Shown in pieces: positions 58,619-64,000 of a stretch of 64,000 nucleotides of DNA (its first letter is position 1; each line of letters begins with the position of its first letter). A program made the position numbers and the translations under genes. Source of the stretch: Adiantum capillus-veneris (Eukaryota > Streptophyta > Polypodiopsida > Polypodiales > Pteridaceae); contig CM043963.1 of NCBI GenBank assembly GCA_014529385.2, positions 97,812,912 through 97,876,911 on the forward strand, given 5' to 3'. The notes below the pieces were generated by a model. It was not told the DNA's origin and did not search any database. It saw only the letters and a list, made by a program, of their open reading frames with translations.

Positions 58619-58889
58619 TCAAAGCTATGTACCTCTGGAGATGTTCCAGTCCCCAAAAAGTTTGGAATCGTGTCCCAGAAGAAAGTGCAAAAAAAAGACC
58701 CAGATTGTGTTGAAGCAGGATGTCCCTCTACTGGGTAAGACAGGCCAGCTTATGACAGTAAAGAGAGGATATTTTCGAAACTATCTTTACCCATTTCAAA
58801 TTTGGCAAAGCACAAGTTGCTACTCCTGAGTTCCTCAAAGCGATAAGATTGGAAGAGGAAAAGGAGGAGGCTGAGAAACAAAAAAAAAC
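58619..58889 (+). pseudogene. RPL9: plastid ribosomal protein bL9 exon with two frameshifts
   Basis: After an acceptor-like TTGGTTTTTAG, the exon in phase 0 encodes TSGDVPVPKKFG and IVSQKKVQKK, resembling the start of mature plant bL9c. An A-run of eight at 58689-58696 has one A too many; past it the frame is TQIVLKQDVPLLGKTGQLM and then VKRGYFRNYLYP, the diagnostic bL9 N-terminal rRNA-binding domain. At 58795-58802 an extra 7 bp (TTTCAAATTT where TTT would do) shifts the frame again, and it goes on GKAQVATPEFLKAIRLEEE and AEKQK. Homology stops at an A-run near 58889 with no donor site. bL9 binds 23S rRNA at the base of the L1 stalk. Either a decayed fragment or a gene damaged by the flanking LINEs; sequence errors in the A-run are possible. 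Confidence 0.82.
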
Positions 58890-59609
58890 GATGGCGTGAA
58901 CTCCTCCTGCCTTCCACTCGCGCTGCGCGCAGGTGCTTGCTGGCTGTTTCGCACATCGTTTTTGCAGGCAGATTAGGGTTTGCATCAGTCTGCAGCAGCC
59001 AAATTAGGGTTCGCGGCAGCGAGCAGGCCCAGCAGGTCTCTCTCTGAGCGCGTAGGTCATTGTGTCTCTCAATACGCAGGCCATCTCTCTCAGCGCGCAG
59101 GCAGGGCTGAACGCACAGGGCGGGGAGCTGCTGAGAGCGACGCACAGGGCTGCAGGGCAGGTGGTCTGTGCGAGCAGATTGGGGGCTCGTGCTGGCGCAG
59201 ATTGTGACAAGGCCTGCGCAGGCAGCAGGACGAGCAGGTTCGCAGGTTGCTGTGTCTCTCTCTCTCTCTCTGCGCACGAACTGAAGGCTGAGGGCATGAG
59301 CTTTTGCTGATGGTGTTGGGGGCTGCCATCCAACAAGTCACGAGCAGCTTATCCAGCAGGTTGAGAGCAGCATATCCAGCAGATTGCGAGCAGGCCCAGC
59401 ACGTAATTTGCAAGCAGCTTTAACGTTCTTGAGGCAGCGCAGGTATTTTGCAAGCAAGGGGGCACCTTGATGAATAAACATAGACCAACGGAAGGCCTTG
59501 GGGGAAAAATCAGAAATTAAACGCAACCGGGCACAAGCAGTAGCGCAACACAGCAAGCTAAAAACAGAATCAGCAGGGATTTTCAGGACCTTCAGGATTT
59601 TTTCACAGC
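58890..59609 (+). other. repetitive leader of unknown origin before LINE copy C
   Basis: Rich in CAGCAG, GCGCGCAGG and GAGCAGG phrases. Variants of GCGAGCAGGCCCAGCA (59017 and 59388), CAGCATATCCAGCAG (about 59345-59380) and CTCTCTCTCTGAGCGCG recur. No coding sequence recognised. It may be the 5' UTR of LINE copy C, but it does not resemble the 5' UTR of copy A. Confidence 0.35.
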
Positions 59610-61289
59610 ATGAGGAAACTGAATGATAAAGCCGACCCCCTAGAGGATGCCATTCAAAAGTGCAAAGAGGAAATGACGGAGACTATTACCAAGATGAACC
59701 GCAATCTATTGGGCACAATAAAAATGCTCGAAGGACGCGTCCTGATCCAAGAAAGCAAGATAAACGCACTGGAAGACCGAGTGATGACCCCCAAGATAAA
59801 CGCACTATAAGACAGTGACGACTCTTGAAGAAAAGGCCAACTCTTAAAGAGACGGGCATTTTTCTGGGGGATGATCTTACCCTCTCGCAGATCGCTCATA
59901 TGCAGGAAGTAATATCAGAGATTAGAGCGGCAAGGGGAAAAGGTAAGATTGCCTTTTACCAAGATGCAAGAGTGGTAATACTGGAGCGACGCTCCACATG
60001 ACGGTGTAAGACTTATGGGATCACACTCAAAGTGGCGGCCTGGAACTGTAATGGATCCATGCGTCTTGATGTGGGTGCTTTTGAGGATAGCTTTACTGGA
60101 AGAGACATCATCTTCTACTCTGAGACACACCAGGCCCCCGGGCAATCCATGCCTCACATCAGTGGATACAGATGGGAGACAGCTTACAGACAGGAGACAC
60201 GCTCAGAACACAGAGGATGGGGCTCGGGGGGAGTGGCAGTGTTATTTAGAGAGGATTTGCAGCCATTGATACATATAGCCCACAGGGATGAGCAAGCTAG
60301 GTACATGTGCCATGTGGCTGAGATTGAAAGCAGAGACAGGCAGATATCTCTACATTGCTATTTGCTACTTTCCCCCGAGTACATCGGTCTATGCATCACC
60401 CAGAGGACAGTCCCCCTTTTCTATTTTGGATGATGACATATGGGAGTTCTCTAGAGATGGTGACATTATCATTCTAGGGGACTTCAATGCTAGGACTGCC
60501 CATCACCAGACAGTGTTTTATGATACTTCAGAGGAGATGCTGAGAGACCTAGATGTTGTAGAGACGGGCTTGTCCAGACCATCACACGATGCGGAATATA
60601 CTGAGTATGGGCGACACCTGATAGACATGGGCATTGCACATGGACTGGCCATCTTGAATGGCCTACAGAGGTTTCCTGCTTCGGGAGGCTTCACATGCTT
60701 CCCACACAGACATGGAGCCAACACAGTGGACTATGTCATGGCACAACCGAGCCTCGTCTCTAATATCCAGGACCTCATGGTTGGACCCAGACCTGTTGGT
60801 GTGGCAATGGATCATGCTCTTGTGTCGCTGACCATCTCTTTTCAGTTTAGTGTAGCACACAGGCTATGGGCAGTAGTCCCTACTCGCTACACCTTCACGC
60901 GGGAGATGGACTCTGTTTACATAGATGGGATCTACAGACGCCTATGCACAGAGGAGCCAGGGCGACCTCTGGAGGAGCTTACCACTATACTGACACAGAC
61001 ACTACATGATGTAGCAGCAGAGGCATACCCACATACCCAGCCTAAGCAGAGACGTTGTTTGGGGAGCATGCCCCGGAACAGCTGGTATGATGAGGAATGC
61101 CGGGACACTAGAGCTAGACTTCAGAGGGAGGTGCTTTTGGGGGACATCACTCACATGCAGTCACAGATTGACTTCCGACGCCTAGTGCGGCGGAAGAAGA
61201 GGGCATTTTTGGCTCGCCTAGAGCAAGATCTATACCAGCTATTCTTGAGTCAAGACTCGCGTGAGGCGTGGAGGCTCTTTCATGAGCAC

Positions 61290-61290
<1 letters not shown>

Positions 61291-61324
<34 letters not shown>
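61291..61324. repeat. poly-C tract inside LINE copy C ORF2
   Basis: 34 C in a row after FHEHS, giving a proline run. It matches the position of the poly-G (reverse strand) in copy A at 43817-43858. Confidence 0.95.
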
Positions 61325-61326
<2 letters not shown>

Positions 61327-63049
61327 TGCCATCACTTCTACAAAGGCTTGGGGCCAGTATGCATCATCTTTGTACACAGTTCCTGAGCAGCCCCCCCGAT
61401 CCATGCCCACACACATGTGTTTTTTTCACCGCTGAGATGGTGAGGAAGGCCATTGACAGGATGAGGACTGGGAGAGCATATGATCATGATGGCTTAGTGG
61501 CTGAGCATTTCATGCATGCCAGAGATTTACTAGCAGAGCTTCTAGCAGTTATGTTTAACCGTCCCATGTGTGAGGGCTTGCCTGATACTTGGAGCCTATC
61601 TACTATTGTACCTATCTTCAAGTCGGGAGATCCTATGGAGCCTGGGAACTATCGCACTATCATGATTGGACACACATTGGCACGGTTGTACGCATCTATT
61701 CTTGAGCAGCAGCTAAGTAGATGGGCAGAGAGGGAGGGGATACGCGCAACCGGGCGGGCACGTTTCAGGAGGGGTTTTTCAACTCTTCACCATATCTTGA
61801 CACTCAGAGCCATCATTGAGGGCAGATTGCGTGGGAGACGGATCTATTGCAGCTTTGTGGATTTCCGCAAAGCATTTGACACAGTGCCCACAGCTAGATT
61901 GATGCGCAGATTACAGCAGATGGGAGTACCCACAGAGCTCATTTGGGGGGTGATGGCATTATACAGGTAAGCAGTGGGGCATGTACACACCCCAGAGGGT
62001 CTATCCACACCGGTTTACTCCACTATTGGGGTGAAGCAGGGCTGCCCGCTCTCTCCTACTCTATTTGGTATGTATGTAGATGAGGTTTCTGACTACATTG
62101 AGAGAGATGGTGATAGAGGTGCACAGTTGGCAGGGACATGGATTCCACTATTGTTATATGCTGATGATATTGTTTTGATCTCTGACTCTCCGGAGGGGAT
62201 GCAACGTCACCTGGATGCTTTGCATAGGTTTGCCCAAGAAAGTGGTTTGTCCGTCAACCTTGGTAAAACCAAGGTCATGGTATTTAATACCACCCCACAG
62301 TGGATCAGGAGGTCAGCGCCCGCCTTCACATACCGCCAGGAGAAGGTGGAGTATACAGATCCTTACACTTACCTTGGAGTGGTTTTTAGTGGGCCAGCAT
62401 TTTCATTGAGGAGGGCAGCAGAGACTAGATTGACCAAAGCCCATGCAGCATTGGGTAGATTGGAAAGGATGTGTTCACAGGTCCAGTTTCAAGAGCCTCG
62501 GACGAAGCTCTGGCTCTTTGACACATTGGTGGCTTCTGCAGTGCTTTATGGAGCTGAGGTTTGGGGACCTTCACTGGACCATCATGGGAGGACAGGCCGC
62601 AATGATGGATGGGGTGACATGGAGAAGAATCTGGTCTCTATGATCTCGCGGCTCATTAGGGCCAAGGCTTCAGTACCACGTGCTATTATACGAGCAGAGC
62701 TGGCTGCCCCCCCACTAGTGGTTGAGGCGCTCACCAGATCTGTCTCCTTCATGCACCGCATATGGGAACTTCCCAGAGACAGATATGCACGCCTTGCACT
62801 TGAGTCCTAACAACAGTTAGCCATGCAGGGAGATATAGCATGCTGGTATGGGGAGATGACATCATGGTTTCAAGAGCATGGGTTCAGCATAGACAGATTG
62901 CCTCCTTCCAATACTCACTGGATGCGCCCTCTCTGACTCTTACAAAGTCCAAGATCACCAGGCTCATTCGCCAAGACTTGACTCAGCTAGACACCAAGAG
63001 GACATGGATACAGCCAGTACAGGAGCTGGGCACGAAGATGGCTTTCTAC

Positions 63050-63222
63050 CATAGTTACCAGGAACGGGAAACCGGAACGGGAACAGGGAATGGGAACGCG
63101 GAACAAAATGCCATTCCCTGTTACGGGTACTCACGTTTGAAACACGGAACGGGGATTCGGAACGAGAACTTGGAATGGGAACGGGGAACAGAGACCTGAA
63201 AACGGCCATTCCCTGTTACTAT
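63050..63222. mobile_element. 173-bp MITE, hAT-like, inside LINE copy C
   Basis: CTTTCTAC flanks it at 63042-63049 and 63224-63231; with the preceding G on each side the match is 9 bp. The left end is CATAGTTACCAGG and the right end, reverse-complemented, is CATAGTAACAGGG (counting the ambiguous G at 63223). LINE text reads through cleanly when the insert is removed (KMAFY to REHLLQLT). Inside are many GGAACGGGAAC and GGAATGGGAACG phrases and a related inverted segment, so it could fold on itself. The ends start CATAGTT as in the element at 52206. Confidence 0.82.
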
Positions 63223-63436
63223 GCTTTCTACAGAGAGCATCTCCTCCAACTTACGGAGGATGGTTTTGTGATGAGGCCCAGATACATGTGCACCACCACA
63301 TCTTGATTCTGCTGGGATCGAGACTGGGAGATACAGCGGAGTACCAGCAGAGGCCAGGACATGCCCCCTGTGTGACATCGAGCCTGAGATAGAGTTGCAC
63401 TACACATGCCACTGCCCCGTCTACTACGAGATACGA

Positions 63437-64000
63437 TGTAAGGATTCTAGGTACTAATCCTTAATTAAGTACTTAAACTCATGATTAAGACTAAGAAACT
63501 TGAACTGTACTCGAGACAAGACTTAGTAGACTCTGTGTTTGATTCATTGAAATGTGTGATACAAGGGCTCCTTATATAGGAGACGAATAGACACAAATGA
63601 AAAGACACATCTCTTGGTGAAGAGACATGACTTTAGACGTAAAGACACGTCCTTTCGGCGAAAAGCTGCAACCATTGGGCGAAGAGTCGCACCCGTAGAG
63701 CGAAGGGGTGTGACCAGTCGTCGAAGGAGTGTGACTTTTGGCGAAGAGACACGTCCTTTGGGCGAAGGGGTGTGACCATCCAAGCGCAGGGGTCCTCCTT
63801 GGCATGGCACTTCGCGTATCTGCAACTAGGAGTAGATGTATTGCTGTTAACATAGTCACAATCGTGACATTTCCTCCCATTTAAAATGAGAGCCCGTGTC
63901 AAATAAATGACTTCTGATGTTGATAGAACTCTGGAAAAGCATTGAATCTTCGAAAATCTTGAATCTTTGAGTTATCTGAAGTCTTTGTCTTGAACCTTTG
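63437..64000 (+). repeat. LTR (partial) at the right edge, inserted in LINE copy C
   Basis: TGTAAGGATTCTAGG begins where the LINE stops. A TATA-like TTATATAGG lies at 63574. A run of diverged units (GGCGAAGRGxxxYGxCC forms) fills 63630-63790. No right end within the window, so I cannot tell whether it is a solo LTR or the 5' LTR of a full element. Confidence 0.6.

Larger units (their letters stand above)
60032..63430 (+). pseudogene. LINE copy C ORF2, several frameshifts
   Basis: The start is MAAWNCNGSMRLD. Frameshift at about 60325 (from RYMC to YMWLRLKAETGR). A 560-codon frame then covers the endonuclease end (GDFNARTAHHQ, VDYVMAQP) and early RT to 61970. After poly-C at 61291-61324 the frame is wrong for about 80 bp and is corrected in a second C-run near 61392 (FFTAEMVRKAIDRM). 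A TAA ends the frame at 61968-61970 in the RT (ALYR-stop-AVGHVHTPEG) and the frame goes on to a TAA at 62808. RT hallmarks: FVDFRKAFDTVP, KQGCPLSPTLFG, YADDIVLIS (62157-62185). The C-terminal Cys-His segment is at 63360-63420. Confidence 0.88.
59610..63436 (+). mobile_element. LINE copy C (TTTCA-tailed family), ORF1 internally deleted, 3' end cut off
   Basis: ORF1 starts MRKLNDKADPLEDAIQKC as in copy A, then stops near 59809 after EDRVMTPKINAL. The next 190 bp encode only the end of ORF1 (IFLGDDLTLSQIAHMQEV, VVILERRST), so most of ORF1 is deleted. ORF2 follows from 60032. A 173-bp MITE lies at 63050-63222. The sequence ends in the Cys-His region near 63430 (YYEIR), where an LTR begins at 63437; the 3' UTR and tail are missing. 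Confidence 0.9.

Overview
This window is plant nuclear DNA, most likely from a large, repeat-rich genome. The signs are GT-AG introns, plastid-type protein genes (Obg GTPase, ribosomal protein bL9), PLS-type pentatricopeptide repeats, Ty1-copia and Ty3-gypsy elements, LINEs and very long (CT)n, (GA)n and poly-G tracts. The style of the PPR motifs and the large transposon-filled intron suggest a fern or another seed-free plant, but that is inference.

Host genes are few and broken up by transposons. Four exons of an Obg-family GTPase lie on the + strand at 1285-2614. Unrecognised coding-like segments lie on the - strand at about 8462-10680. A long decayed PPR locus lies on the - strand at about 11970-17010. 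Three consecutive exons of PIG-A, the catalytic subunit of GPI-GlcNAc transferase, lie on the - strand at 53609-53725, 29340-29443 and 29168-29258. They join in frame and share consensus splice sites, so one intron of 24,165 bp (29444-53608) holds most of the transposons in the middle of the window. A frameshifted exon of plastid ribosomal protein bL9 lies on the + strand at 58619-58889.

The left half (3.8-26 kb) holds copia remnants on both strands, a gypsy reverse transcriptase split by a 2.4 kb non-autonomous LTR element with a 5-bp target duplication, and simple repeats. The PIG-A intron holds a LINE 3' fragment, an L1-like LINE fragment, gypsy gag with its LTR, a chromodomain gypsy pol with its 3' LTR, two long LINE copies on the - strand, a solo LTR with perfect TSDs inside one LINE, and a hAT-like element inside the other. 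To the right are the best LINE copy (53794-58557), the bL9 exon and another LINE copy (59610-63436). That last copy carries a 173-bp hAT-like MITE and is cut off at its 3' end by a further LTR.

The dominant LINE family has a (TTTCA)n tail. In several copies it sits directly against (CT)n/(GA)n microsatellite DNA, which suggests a microsatellite-targeting element. No copy in the window is intact.
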